A stretch of 64,000 nt of DNA. Source: Allobranchiibius sp. CTAmp26. GTDB taxonomy: Bacteria; Actinomycetota; Actinomycetes; Actinomycetales; Dermatophilaceae. Where the stretch lies: NCBI RefSeq assembly GCF_017565405.1, contig NZ_JAGEKR010000024.1:62001-126000 (forward strand), given 5' to 3'. Positions 24,141 through 33,005 of the stretch are shown here, one piece after another. The notes beneath the pieces were generated by a model. The model was not told where the DNA came from and did not search any database. It saw only the letters and a program-made list of their open reading frames with translations. The number at the start of each line of letters is the position of its first letter. Position 1 is the first letter of the stretch. The position numbers and the translations under genes are program-made.

Positions 24141-25292
24141 GTGTCCACCTGGCGATCCCGCATCCGCACCCACCCGCACGACCCGCGGCCGGTGTCGACG
24201 CAGGACGCCCCCGAGCGGCTCCTCCAGCCGGACCGCAAGTCCCTCGGCACGACGCACCCCGGGGGCGTCGAGGGCACCGTCGTCGAGCGCGCCATCTACC
24301 TGCACGGCGTACGCCAGGAGAATCCGCACAGTTTCCGGGCCGTCGTACACCGCCTCGCCGAACCCGACCAGGCCGTCGCGTGGGTGGGACTGGCGAACGC
24401 CGCGCCCGAGGAGATCCAACAGGTCGCGCAGATCTTCCACCTGCACCCGCTGGCGGTCGAGGACGCGATCGTGGCGCACCAGCGGCCCAAGATCGAGCGG
24501 TACGACGACACGCTCTTCGTCGTGCTGCGCCCAGCCACCTACGACGACGCCACGGAGACAGTGCATCTCGGCGAGCTGCACCTCTTCATCGGCCCGGACT
24601 TCGTGGTCACCGTCCGGCATTCCGACGAGCCGAGACTGGCACCGGTTCGCCAACGGATGGACAACGACCCGCACCTCATGGCCCTCGGGCCCGAGGCGGT
24701 GCTCTACGCGATCCTGGACTTCGTGGTCGACGGGTACGCACCCGTCATCGCCGGTCTGGAGAACGACATCGACGAGATCGAGGGGCAGGTCTTCGAGTCC
24801 GACCCCGCGGTCTCGCGGCGAATCTACGAGCTGTCCCGTGAGGTGCTCGGGCTGCAGCGCGCCACCAAGCCGCTGCTGGACATCCTGGGGGCGCTGAAGC
24901 GCGGGCACGAGAAGTACGGCGTCGACGAGGAACTGCGTCGCAACATGCGCGACGTCGAGGACCATGCGACCGGCGTCGTGGAGCGCATCGACGGCTTCCG
25001 GCAGACGCTGATGTCGATCCTGTCGCTCAACTCCACCCTCGTCGCCCAGACGCAGAACGAGAAGATGACCCGGTTGGCCGAGACGGCCAACCAGCAGTCC
25101 GACCGGGTCAAGTCGGCCTCGTCCTGGGCGGCGATCCTCTTCGCCCCCACCGTGATCGCAGGCATTTACGGGATGAACTTCGACAAGATGCCGGAGCTGC
25201 ACTGGTACTACGGGTACCCGATGGCGATCGGCTTGATGGTCCTCACCTGCACCACGATGTACATCGTCTTCCGCCGCCGCGACTGGCTGTAA
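24141..25292 (+). CDS. corA: CorA-family magnesium/cobalt transporter
   Basis: 383 aa. A long cytoplasmic alpha/beta and helical domain is followed by two C-terminal membrane helices. The selectivity motif YGMNF has GMN at residues 344-346, ending the pore helix; the last helix is TCTTMYIVFRRRDW. CorA pentamers admit Mg2+ and also Co2+ or Ni2+. Cobalt uptake for the nearby B12 cluster is conceivable but not shown by anything here. Confidence 0.94.
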   Translation: MSTWRSRIRTHPHDPRPVSTQDAPERLLQPDRKSLGTTHPGGVEGTVVERAIYLHGVRQENPHSFRAVVHRLAEPDQAVAWVGLANAAPEEIQQVAQIFHLHPLAVEDAIVAHQRPKIERYDDTLFVVLRPATYDDATETVHLGELHLFIGPDFVVTVRHSDEPRLAPVRQRMDNDPHLMALGPEAVLYAILDFVVDGYAPVIAGLENDIDEIEGQVFESDPAVSRRIYELSREVLGLQRATKPLLDILGALKRGHEKYGVDEELRRNMRDVEDHATGVVERIDGFRQTLMSILSLNSTLVAQTQNEKMTRLAETANQQSDRVKSASSWAAILFAPTVIAGIYGMNFDKMPELHWYYGYPMAIGLMVLTCTTMYIVFRRRDWL

Positions 25293-25304
25293 CCGACCGG
25301 TTCC

Positions 25305-25327
25305 CCCGACCGAAGATGTCGGGTTTT
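25305..25327 (+). terminator. Probable terminator of corA
   Basis: A 6-bp stem CCCGAC/GTCGGG with a 7-nt loop, followed by TTTTGTT, 12 bp after the corA stop. Confidence 0.5.
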
Positions 25328-25397
25328 GTTGAGTCGACGGTGCATTGCGTCGCCTTCGCGACGGGCTCTGCGGGAAAGCGACACAGGTCACCGATGG

Positions 25398-25413
25398 TGT
25401 GACGGGGGTCACA
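25398..25413. promoter_or_regulatory. CRP/GlxR-type operator upstream of pckG
   Basis: TGTGACGGGGGTCACA is a perfect TGTGA-N6-TCACA palindrome, 171 bp before the pckG start, far enough for an activator position. The 25293-25583 gap otherwise holds only the corA terminator and no reading frame of note. Confidence 0.7.
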
Positions 25414-25583
25414 TCCGCGCGCTCTTCGCCCGTTGGGCGGCCCGCTCGGGGCCGGGTTACGTTCGACAGCACCTCATCCGCCCGGCGTACGACGCCGCGC
25501 AGCCCGACCGGTCGGTCGGCGCGCCACGGCCCCGCGCGATGCGGCGTACGAACCGCGACTCACACCCTATGAAGGACGGTCAC

Positions 25584-27404
25584 ATGACGCTCGACGCACC
25601 CGCAAAGTCCGGCACGACGCACGCAGGACTGGCGAGGTGGGTCGCCGAGGTCGCCGCGCTGACGACCCCGGACGAGGTGCGCTGGGTGACCGGCTCCGCC
25701 GACGAGTGGACCGAACTGACCGACAAGCTCGTCGCCGCCGGCACCTTCACCCGGCTCAACGAGGACATCAAACCCAACTCCTTCCACGCGGCCAGCTCCA
25801 CCGAGGACGTCGCGCGGGTCGAGGAGCGCACCTTCATCTGCAGCCGAGAGGAGAAGGACGCGGGTCCCACCAACAACTGGATGGACCCGGAGCAGATGAA
25901 GGACCTCATGCGCGGCCTCTACCAGGGGTGCATGAAGGGCCGCACGATGTACGTCATCCCCTTCGTGATGGGTCACCTCGAGGCCGACAGCCCGATGTTC
26001 GGCGTGGAGATCACCGACAGTGAGTACGTCGTGGTCTCGATGCGCGTGATGGCGCGCTGCGGCACGAAGATCCTGGACCGCATCGAAGAGCTGGGCGACG
26101 CCGCCAAGTACGTGCCCGCCCTGCACTCCCTCGGCGCTCCGCTGGCCGACGGCGAGCAGGACGTGAAGTGGCCGTGCAACGAAGAGAAGTACATCGTGCA
26201 GTTCCCCGAGGAGCGCACGATCTGGTCCTACGGCTCGGGCTACGGCGGCAACGCGCTGCTGGGCAAGAAGTGCTACTCGCTGCGGATCGCCTCGGCGATG
26301 GCGCGCGACGAGGGCTGGCTGGCCGAGCACATGCTGATCCTCAAGCTCATCTCCCCCGAGCAGCAGGTCTACTACGTCGCGGCCGCGTTCCCCAGCGCCT
26401 GCGGCAAGACCAACCTGGCCATGCTCAAGCCGACCATCCCCGGCTGGACCGTGGAGACCCTCGGTGACGACATCGCGTGGATGCGGTTCGGCAAGGACGG
26501 GCGCCTCTACGCCGTCAACCCCGAGTTCGGCTTCTTCGGCGTCGCGCCGGGCACCAACGAGCACACCAACCCGCACGCGATGACGACCATCAACAAGGGC
26601 AACTCGGTCTTCACCAACGTCGCGCTCACGGACGACGGCGACGTCTGGTGGGAGGGCCTGGAGAACGAGCCCGCGCACGCGACGTCCTGGAAGGGCGAGG
26701 ACTGGACGCCGGACTCCGGTGAGCTGTCCAGCCACCCGAACAGCCGCTACTGCACCCCGATCGAGCAGTGCGACATCCTCGCGGACGAGTACAACGACCC
26801 GCAGGGTGTGCCGATCTCCGCGATCCTCTTCGGTGGCCGCCGCAAGACCACGGTCCCGCTGGTGACCGAGTCGCGTGACTGGCTGCACGGCACGTTCATG
26901 GGCGCGACCCTGTCGTCCGAGACGACCGCAGCTGCCAAGGGCGAGGTGGGCGTCGTACGCCGCGACCCGATGGCGATGCTGCCGTTCATCGGTTACAACG
27001 CCGGTGACTACTTCCAGCACTGGGTCAACCTCGGCAAGGACGCCGACGCCACCAAGCTGCCGAAGATCTTCTACGTCAACTGGTTCCGCCGCGACCAGGA
27101 CGGCGGCTTCCTCTGGCCGGGCTTCGGCGAGAACTCCCGCGTGCTCAAGTGGGTCATCGAGCGCATGGAGGGCAAGGCCGCCGCGGTCGAGACGCCCATC
27201 GGGCACGTGCCGACGCCGGAGTCGCTCGACGTCGAGGGCCTGGACATGACCGCCGCCGAGCTGGAGGCCGCGCTCGCGGTCGACCCGGAGGAGTGGAAGG
27301 TCGAGATCCCGCAGATCGAGGAGTGGTTCGCCAAGTTCGGCGAGACGCTGCCGACCCAGCTGCAGATCGAGCTGGACGGACTGAAGGCCCGCCTCGGCCT
27401 GTAG
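25584..27404 (+). CDS. pckG: Phosphoenolpyruvate carboxykinase (GTP)
   Basis: 606 aa, the standard length of the GTP-dependent enzyme. It converts oxaloacetate and GTP to PEP, the entry step of gluconeogenesis. The P-loop FPSACGKTN is at residues 269-277, and the GTP-specific [11 protein letters not shown] segment lies at about 414-424. The ATG at 25584 has GAAGGA nine nt upstream; an ATG five codons earlier is possible but lacks that site. A CRP/GlxR-type operator lies upstream, consistent with catabolite control. Confidence 0.97.
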   Translation: MTLDAPAKSGTTHAGLARWVAEVAALTTPDEVRWVTGSADEWTELTDKLVAAGTFTRLNEDIKPNSFHAASSTEDVARVEERTFICSREEKDAGPTNNWMDPEQMKDLMRGLYQGCMKGRTMYVIPFVMGHLEADSPMFGVEITDSEYVVVSMRVMARCGTKILDRIEELGDAAKYVPALHSLGAPLADGEQDVKWPCNEEKYIVQFPEERTIWSYGSGYGGNALLGKKCYSLRIASAMARDEGWLAEHMLILKLISPEQQVYYVAAAFPSACGKTNLAMLKPTIPGWTVETLGDDIAWMRFGKDGRLYAVNPEFGFFGVAPGTNEHTNPHAMTTINKGNSVFTNVALTDDGDVWWEGLENEPAHATSWKGEDWTPDSGELSSHPNSRYCTPIEQCDILADEYNDPQGVPISAILFGGRRKTTVPLVTESRDWLHGTFMGATLSSETTAAAKGEVGVVRRDPMAMLPFIGYNAGDYFQHWVNLGKDADATKLPKIFYVNWFRRDQDGGFLWPGFGENSRVLKWVIERMEGKAAAVETPIGHVPTPESLDVEGLDMTAAELEAALAVDPEEWKVEIPQIEEWFAKFGETLPTQLQIELDGLKARLGL

Positions 27405-27411
27405 AACTTCC

Positions 27412-27485
27412 ATCGAGCGGAGGGGTCCGCGCGCGAGCGGAGGGGTCATAGCCCCTCCGCTCGACGCCGGACCCCTCCGCTCGAT
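27412..27485. repeat. Nested inverted repeat with four copies of GAGCGGAGGGG
   Basis: The outer arms are 18 bases (27412-27429 and 27468-27485, perfect). The inner hairpin has 12-bp perfect arms (27434-27445 and 27452-27463) and the loop TCATAG. The motif CGAGCGGAGGGG is therefore present four times, twice on each strand, in 74 bp right after pckG. It probably acts as the pckG terminator and may belong to a dispersed repeat family. Confidence 0.85.
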
Positions 27486-27498
27486 GTCGGTATCGCGA

Positions 27499-27513
27499 CT
27501 TAGGGTTGCCTTA
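27499..27513 (+). promoter_or_regulatory. Leaderless promoter of the siderophore gene, possible iron box
   Basis: TAGGGT (27501-27506) lies 6 nt before ATG 27513, a leaderless -10. The surrounding TTAGGGTTGCCTTA partly resembles the left half of the DtxR/IdeR box (TTAGGTTAGGCTAACCTAA), with about 9 of 14 positions matching. An iron repressor bound here would cover the -10 element and start codon. Confidence 0.4.
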
Positions 27514-28322
27514 TGAGCCCGAAGAAACCGCGTCGTCAGCACGTCCTGGAAGTCGTCGACCGCGAGCAGGTCACCCCGCATGTCGTTCGCGTGCGGTTCG
27601 GCGGAGCGGACGTCCGGGCGATGGCCGCCGATCGGCCGGACGCGACCGACAGCTACCTCAAGCTGCTCTTCCCCGACCCGGCCCTCGGCCTCGTCCCGCC
27701 GTACGACCTGGACGAGCTGCCGCGCGAGCACCAGCCCGTCCGCCGCACCTACACGATCCGCACCTGGCACGCCGACGGCACGATCAGCATCGATTTCGTC
27801 ACGCACGGCGACCAGGGCATCGCGGCGCCGTGGGCGATGCGTGCGCAGCCCGGTGATCTGGTGGCCGCGAACGGGCCCGGCAGCGGCTACCGGCCGAGCG
27901 GTACGGCGTCCTGGTACCTCCTGGTCGGCGACGACTCGGCTCTGCCGGCGATCAGCGCGGCGCTCGAAGCGCTGCCGACCGATGCCCGCGGCCAGGTGGT
28001 CGTGGAGGTCGACGCGGCGGCCGACGAGTTGCTGCCGCAGGCCCCGGCCGGGGTCGCCGTGCAGTGGCTGCACCGTGACGGGGCCACCCCCGGAGAGTGG
28101 TCGTTGCTGCCGGACGCCGCACGCGCCCTCGACTGGCCGGCCGACGGCGTCGAGGTCTTCGCACACGGTGAGCGGGAGTCGATGAAATCCTTGCGGGACG
28201 TCCTCTTCCGCGAGCGCGCACTCCCCCGGGACGCGGTCAGCCTGTCCGGGTACTGGGCTTTCGGACGCACCGAGGACCGCTTCCAGGCCGAGAAGCGCGA
28301 GCCCATCGGCCAGATCGGCTGA
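27513..28322 (+). CDS. Siderophore-interacting protein (FAD-dependent ferric reductase family)
   Basis: 269 aa. The FAD-binding barrel contains RRTYTIRTW (the RxYS/T flavin motif), followed by DFVTHGDQGIAAPWAMRAQPGD. The C-terminal NAD(P)H-binding part has WYLLVGDDSALPAI and ends in SGYWAFGRTEDRF. Such enzymes reduce ferric siderophores in the cytoplasm to release iron. No siderophore synthesis or uptake genes are adjacent. It is followed 4 bp later by the YdeI-family gene. Confidence 0.9.
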   Translation: MSPKKPRRQHVLEVVDREQVTPHVVRVRFGGADVRAMAADRPDATDSYLKLLFPDPALGLVPPYDLDELPREHQPVRRTYTIRTWHADGTISIDFVTHGDQGIAAPWAMRAQPGDLVAANGPGSGYRPSGTASWYLLVGDDSALPAISAALEALPTDARGQVVVEVDAAADELLPQAPAGVAVQWLHRDGATPGEWSLLPDAARALDWPADGVEVFAHGERESMKSLRDVLFRERALPRDAVSLSGYWAFGRTEDRFQAEKREPIGQIG

Positions 28323-28326
28323 CACC

Positions 28327-28899
28327 ATGGCGCTCGAGCGACCCCTGGTGCGGCTGCGGGACCGGGCCGAGGCGCTGCGCTGGTTCACCGAGCACCAGCA
28401 CGACTCCGACGCCGTGTTCATCGCGATCGGCACGAAGGGCGGGTCGGTGCCCACGCCGACGTACGACGAACTGGTCGAGCTGGCGCTCATCCACGGCTGG
28501 ATCGACGGGCAGGTCGGCCGGTTGGACGACGACTGCTACCGGCAGGCGTTCTCGCCGCGCCGGGCGCGCAGCCCCTGGTCGCAGATCAACCGACGCAAGG
28601 CCGAGGCTCTGATCGCTGCGGGCAAGATGACGCCGGCGGGACTCGCTGCGGTCGAGGTGGCGAAGGCGAACGGCCGGTGGGACACGGCGTACGCCGGGCA
28701 GAGCGACTTCGAGCTGCCGGCCGACTTCCTCGAGTCACTTGCGGCGAACCCGACCGCGGAGGCGTTCTTCGCCACGCTCAACCGGGCGAACCACTTCGCG
28801 GTCTACTTCCGGATCACCGACGCCAAGCGTCCCGAGACCCGCGCCCGCCGGATCGCCGCCTTCGTGGAGCAGTTCGAACGCGGCGAGCCCCTTCACTGA
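28327..28899 (+). CDS. YdeI/OmpD-associated family protein
   Basis: 190 aa. It matches the YdeI family throughout: an N-terminal LRDRAEALRWFTEHQ, the TPTYDELVELALIHGWIDGQ block, FSPRRARSPWSQINRRKAEALI and the C-terminal ETRARRIAAFVEQFERGE. The family has been linked to stress and antimicrobial tolerance in some bacteria, but the biochemical role is unclear. Only 4 bp separate it from the siderophore-interacting protein, suggesting one transcript. Its stop overlaps the end of the converging phosphatase by 7 bp. Confidence 0.85.
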   Translation: MALERPLVRLRDRAEALRWFTEHQHDSDAVFIAIGTKGGSVPTPTYDELVELALIHGWIDGQVGRLDDDCYRQAFSPRRARSPWSQINRRKAEALIAAGKMTPAGLAAVEVAKANGRWDTAYAGQSDFELPADFLESLAANPTAEAFFATLNRANHFAVYFRITDAKRPETRARRIAAFVEQFERGEPLH

Positions 28900-29477
28900 C
28901 GCGGCACCTCGACGGTGTGCACGCTGCCGTTCTCGATCGGATCCCACTCCACGTCGCGGTGGCCGCGCCCGGCCAGGACGGCGCGGGCCACCCGGATGGT
29001 GTCGCCGTGGCTGACGATGACCAGATCGCGCACCCGTGGGGAGGTCGCGCGCAGCTCGCGGGCGGCGAACCGCCGGAACCGTGCAGCGACGTCCTGCGTG
29101 CTCTCTCCGCCGGCCCACCGCACTTCGCTGACGTGCTGCCCGGCGGGCGTCGGCTCGGCGTGCAGCTCGTCGACCGTGCGGCCCTCCATGGTGCCGAGGT
29201 GCTGCTCGCGCAAGGCTTCGTCGTACTGCACCGGCACCCGCAGCGCGTGCCCGATGAGTTGGGCGGTGCGGGCGGCGCGCAGGAGGTCGCTGCTCCAGAG
29301 CACGACGCGGCCGTCGACCCGTCGCAGGAGGGTCTGCGCAGCGACGGCGGCCTGCGTGCGGCCCAGGGGGGTGAGATCGGGGTGGACGGTCTGACCCTGG
29401 ACGCGGTGGGCGAGGTTCCAGGTCGACTCCCCATGTCGCACCAGATGCACCCGCAGGGTCTCGGTCGGCGTCGGCAC
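28893..29477 (-). CDS. Histidine phosphatase, probable alpha-ribazole-phosphate phosphatase (CobC-like)
   Basis: 194 aa, phosphoglycerate-mutase-like fold. The catalytic LVRHGESTWN motif is at residues ~11-20, and the second histidine lies in VIVSHGDTIR near residue 157. Close linkage to cobQ (divergent, 25 bp) makes it a good candidate for the enzyme that removes phosphate from alpha-ribazole phosphate or adenosylcobalamin phosphate; that assignment rests on context, since many histidine phosphatases have other substrates. The GTG at 29477 is chosen from the -10 box TACAGT seven nt upstream. Confidence 0.75.
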   Translation of the reverse strand: MPTPTETLRVHLVRHGESTWNLAHRVQGQTVHPDLTPLGRTQAAVAAQTLLRRVDGRVVLWSSDLLRAARTAQLIGHALRVPVQYDEALREQHLGTMEGRTVDELHAEPTPAGQHVSEVRWAGGESTQDVAARFRRFAARELRATSPRVRDLVIVSHGDTIRVARAVLAGRGHRDVEWDPIENGSVHTVEVPRQ

Positions 29478-29484
29478 AGCCGCA

Positions 29485-29494
29485 ACTGTAAGGT
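29485..29494. promoter_or_regulatory. Overlapping divergent -10 boxes of the cobC-like gene and cobQ
   Basis: TACAGT on the minus strand (29490-29485) points to GTG 29477 with 7 nt between. TAAGGT on the plus strand (29489-29494) points to GTG 29503 with 8 nt. The two boxes share two base pairs, and only 25 bp separate the start codons, so both mRNAs must be leaderless or nearly so, and the two promoters can hardly be occupied at once. Confidence 0.5.
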
Positions 29495-29502
29495 CGGCGA
29501 GC

Positions 29503-30942
29503 GTGGCAGGTCTGCTGGTGGCGGGAACGAGCTCGGACGCCGGCAAGTCCCTCGTCGTGACGGGGCTGTGCCGCGCGTGGGCGCGCGCGGGGGTGCGCGT
29601 CGCGCCGTTCAAGAGCCAGAACATGTCCAACAACTCGATGGTCTGCGCCGACGGCGCGGAGATCGGCCGCGCGCAGTACCTGCAGGCGCAGGCGGCCGGC
29701 GTCCAGGCGTCGTCGCTGCACAATCCGGTGCTCCTCAAACCCGGCTCGGACCGGCGCGCGTTCGTGGTGCTGCGCGGGCAGCCGGCTGGTGAGCTGGCCG
29801 CGGGTGAGTACGCCACGGGCCGGGGCCACCTCGCCGAGGCGGCGTTCGCGGCGTACGCCGAGCTGGCCGCCTCGGTGGACCTCGTCGTGTCCGAAGGCGC
29901 CGGATCCCCCGCCGAGGTCAACCTGCGCGCTGGCGACTACACGAACATGGGCCTCGCACGACGCTTCGACCTGCCGACCGTCGTGGTCACCGACATCGAC
30001 CGGGGCGGCGCGCTGGCCGCGACGTACGGCACCTGGGCGTTGCTCGACGACGCCGACCGGGCGCTGCTGCGGGGGTACGTCGTGAACAAGTTCCGCGGAG
30101 ACGCCTCGGTGCTCGCGCCCGGCCTCGACGTCGTCACTGAACGCACCGGCATGCCGTGGCTCGGCACCATCCCGTGGTTAGAGGACGTCTGGCTGGACGC
30201 CGAGGACGCGCTGTCCGTCGGACGCTCGATGCCCCCGGATCCGGACGCGACGCTGGACGTGGCGGTCGTCCGATTCCCCCGCACGTCCAACGCCACCGAC
30301 GTCGACGCGCTGGCGGCCGAGCCGGGGGTCAGGGTGCGGGTGACCAGCGATCCCGCGGTGTGCCGCGACGCGCACCTGCTGGTGCTGCCGGGGTCACGGG
30401 CGACGGTCTCGGACCTGGGATGGCTGCGATCGCGGGGCCTTGCCGAGGTCGTTGCCGAACGGGTCACCGCCAGTCGTCCGGTGCTGGGCATCTGCGGCGG
30501 TTACGAGATGCTGGGCGAGACCATCGACGACCCGGTCGAATCCGCGGCGGGAGTCGTGCCAGGTCTCGGACTGCTCTCGGCCACAACGAGGTTCGCGCCG
30601 TCCAAGGTGCTGGCACGGCCGCGCGGCTCATGGGAGGGGCTTCCCGTGGAGGGCTACGAGATCCATCACGGCGTGGTCACGGCCGACGACACGTTCCCGG
30701 GCGGCACCCGGGAGGGGTCGACGTACGGCACGATCTGGCACGGCACGCTGGAGGGCGACGACTTCCGTCGGGCGTGGCTCACGCAGGTGGCGGCGGCGGC
30801 GGGTTCGTCCTGGGCACCGGTTGCGGACGCTCCGTCGTTCGCCGCACGACGTGAGGCGCAGATCGACGCGCTGGCGGACGCGGTGACCGAGGCACTCGAC
30901 CTGGACCGATTGCTGGCGATCGCCCAGGAGGCAGGAGCATGA
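29503..30942 (+). CDS. cobQ: Cobyric acid synthase
   Basis: 479 aa. It amidates four carboxyl groups of adenosylcobyrinate a,c-diamide using glutamine and ATP. The N-terminal P-loop-like GTSSDAGKS (residues ~7-15) and the KSQNMSNNS block belong to the synthetase domain. The class I glutaminase domain has VLGICGGYEML (nucleophile Cys) and VEGYEIHHG (catalytic His). The GTG start is 8 nt after a -10 box. It overlaps cobF by 4 bp (ATGA at 30939). Confidence 0.96.
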   Translation: MAGLLVAGTSSDAGKSLVVTGLCRAWARAGVRVAPFKSQNMSNNSMVCADGAEIGRAQYLQAQAAGVQASSLHNPVLLKPGSDRRAFVVLRGQPAGELAAGEYATGRGHLAEAAFAAYAELAASVDLVVSEGAGSPAEVNLRAGDYTNMGLARRFDLPTVVVTDIDRGGALAATYGTWALLDDADRALLRGYVVNKFRGDASVLAPGLDVVTERTGMPWLGTIPWLEDVWLDAEDALSVGRSMPPDPDATLDVAVVRFPRTSNATDVDALAAEPGVRVRVTSDPAVCRDAHLLVLPGSRATVSDLGWLRSRGLAEVVAERVTASRPVLGICGGYEMLGETIDDPVESAAGVVPGLGLLSATTRFAPSKVLARPRGSWEGLPVEGYEIHHGVVTADDTFPGGTREGSTYGTIWHGTLEGDDFRRAWLTQVAAAAGSSWAPVADAPSFAARREAQIDALADAVTEALDLDRLLAIAQEAGA

Positions 30943-31715
30943 GCACGCGCCGGGTGCAGGTGATCGGCATCGGAGCCGGGTCGCCCGAGCACCTCACCCA
31001 GCAGGCGATCGCCGCGCTGAACGAGGTCGACGTCTTCCTGGTCGCCGAGAAGCGCTCTGCCACCGACGAACTCGTTGCGCTTCGCAGGGCAATCTGCGAG
31101 CGGTTCATCGACCCCGCGCATCCGTACCGGTTCGTGACGGTGCCCGATCCGGCACGTGGTCCGGACGCGGACCGGGCGGACACGGCGTACGGCGAGGCGG
31201 TCCGCGACTGGCACGCGGCACGCGCCGACAGATACACCGCGACGATCGACGGGCTCCCGGCCGATGCCGTGGTGGGGTTCCTTGTCTGGGGGGACCCGGC
31301 GTTCTACGACTCCACGATCAGGGTCGTGCGAAGCATCGCTGAGCGGACCGCGCTGTCCGTCAACGTGATTCCCGGCATCTCGGCGTTCCAGGCCCTCGCC
31401 GCCGCGCATGGCATCGTGCTGCACGAGATCGGCGAGGCAGTGCACATCACCACAGGACGTCGCCTTGTCACAGAATGGACGCCCGACCTCGGCACCGTGG
31501 TGGTGATGCTCGACGGCCACCTCGCCTGTCGTGATCTGGTGCCGATCGCCCCTGACACGTGGATCCACTGGGGCGCGTACGTCGGTATGCCGCAGCAGGA
31601 GCTGCGCGCCGGCCGGCTCGCCGATGTGATCGACGAGATCGTCGCTGTGCGTGCCGCCCTGCGCGAGCAGCACGGCTGGGTGATGGACGTCTACGCGCTC
31701 ACGTCACCGCGGTGA
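30939..31715 (+). CDS. cobF: Precorrin-6A synthase (deacetylating)
   Basis: 258 aa. It methylates precorrin-5 at C-1 and releases acetate, a step specific to the oxygen-dependent pathway. The SAM-methylase features are VQVIGIGAGSPEHLT at the N-terminus and VVGFLVWGDPAFYDST near residue 110, with VNVIPGISAFQALAAAHG following. Translationally coupled to cobQ (ATGA). Its 3' end overlaps that of kynU on the opposite strand by 17 bp. Confidence 0.94.
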   Translation: MSTRRVQVIGIGAGSPEHLTQQAIAALNEVDVFLVAEKRSATDELVALRRAICERFIDPAHPYRFVTVPDPARGPDADRADTAYGEAVRDWHAARADRYTATIDGLPADAVVGFLVWGDPAFYDSTIRVVRSIAERTALSVNVIPGISAFQALAAAHGIVLHEIGEAVHITTGRRLVTEWTPDLGTVVVMLDGHLACRDLVPIAPDTWIHWGAYVGMPQQELRAGRLADVIDEIVAVRAALREQHGWVMDVYALTSPR

Positions 31716-32943
31716 GCTGCGGCTCGGGGTGGGAGCGCCACTCCTCGCCCGCGAGCACCTCGCGGAGTGCGAAGACGCTGTGCCAGACGTCCTCGAAGCG
31801 CAGGTAGAGCGGCGCGAATCCCAGTCGCAGCACATCGGGTGAGCGGAAGTCACCGTGCACGCCGCGCTCCATGAGCGCCCGCACCACCTGATAGGCCCGG
31901 GGGTGTCGCAGCGTCACCTGGCTGCCGCGTCGGTCGGCGTCCCGCGGCGTGACGACCTCCAGATCGAAGTCGCCGCACTCCTGGTCGACCAGGTCGATGA
32001 ACAACCCGGTCAGCGCCTCGCTCTTGTTGCGCACCTGCGCCAGGTCTAACTCGGCGAACAGGTCGAGACTCACCTCGAGGGGCGCGTACGACACGATCGG
32101 CGGAGTGCTGATGCGGAAACGCGAAACCCCCTCCCCCGGTTCGTAGTCGGCGACGAAGGCGAACGGCGTCCGGTGCCCGTGCCAGCCCGAGAGCGGTTGC
32201 TGCGCCTCGCTCTGCAGGCGCGGCGCGACGTAGACGAACGCCGGCGCACCGGGCCCGCCGTTGACGTACTTGTAGGTGCAGCCGATGGCGAAGTCGGCAT
32301 CGCAGCCGGCCAGATCCATCTGCACGACGCCGATGCTGTGGCACAGGTCCCAGACCACGAGCGCTCCGGCCGCGTGGATCTGATTGGTGATCGTTTTCAT
32401 GTCCAGCAACTCGCCCGTGCGGTAGTCGACGTGGCTGAGCACGACGACCGCGACATCCGGGGTGAGCATCTGCTGCAGGTTGCCGCGGTCGGCATCCATC
32501 AGCTCCAACCGGTGGCGGCCGGTCCACGCCGTCATGCCCTGCAGCATGTAGAGATCGGTGGGAAAACTGCCGGCCTCGGACAGGACGATGGGACGATCCG
32601 GGCGCAGACCGAGGGCGGCACCGACCGCCTTGTAGAGGTTGATCGAGGTGGTGTCGCCGACCACGACCTGGCCGTCCCCCGCGCCGATGAGCGGCGCGAG
32701 CCGGTCGCCGACGGTCAGCGGTTTGTCGAACCATCCGGCGGTGTTCCAGCTGCCCACCAGACCCTGGCCCCACTCGGTGGCGACGACCTCCTGCACCCGG
32801 GCCGGCACGTCCTTGGACATCGCTCCGAGCGAGTTGCCGACGAGGTAGGTGACGCCCTCGGGCAGCACGAACCGGTCACGCACGGCGGCCAACGGGTCCT
32901 GGCGGTCGAGCTGCTGACAATGCGACAGATCGAGCGAAGTCAC
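31699..32943 (-). CDS. kynU: Kynureninase
   Basis: 414 aa, PLP-dependent. It cleaves kynurenine to anthranilate and alanine. The PLP lysine lies in CTYKYVNGGPGAPAFVYV, preceded by VWDLCHSIGVVQMDL and by VVVLSHVDYRTGELLDM. Full length for bacterial enzymes. No tryptophan dioxygenase or kynurenine formamidase adjoins it, and it sits between cobF and a VapBC module with no known tie to B12 synthesis. The GTG start at 32943 has GAAGGG about 11 nt upstream. Confidence 0.94.
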   Translation of the reverse strand: MTSLDLSHCQQLDRQDPLAAVRDRFVLPEGVTYLVGNSLGAMSKDVPARVQEVVATEWGQGLVGSWNTAGWFDKPLTVGDRLAPLIGAGDGQVVVGDTTSINLYKAVGAALGLRPDRPIVLSEAGSFPTDLYMLQGMTAWTGRHRLELMDADRGNLQQMLTPDVAVVVLSHVDYRTGELLDMKTITNQIHAAGALVVWDLCHSIGVVQMDLAGCDADFAIGCTYKYVNGGPGAPAFVYVAPRLQSEAQQPLSGWHGHRTPFAFVADYEPGEGVSRFRISTPPIVSYAPLEVSLDLFAELDLAQVRNKSEALTGLFIDLVDQECGDFDLEVVTPRDADRRGSQVTLRHPRAYQVVRALMERGVHGDFRSPDVLRLGFAPLYLRFEDVWHSVFALREVLAGEEWRSHPEPQLTAVT

Positions 32944-33005
32944 TGCGGTGGTGTCCCTTCGACGGGTGGAGGTACAGCTTCACGATCTCACTGGTCACGG
33001 ATGCT

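Noticed and set aside
25560-28490. A 976-codon minus-strand frame opposite pckG
   Set aside because: Antisense to pckG and the siderophore gene, both certain by motifs; long open frames are expected on the opposite strand at this GC content.
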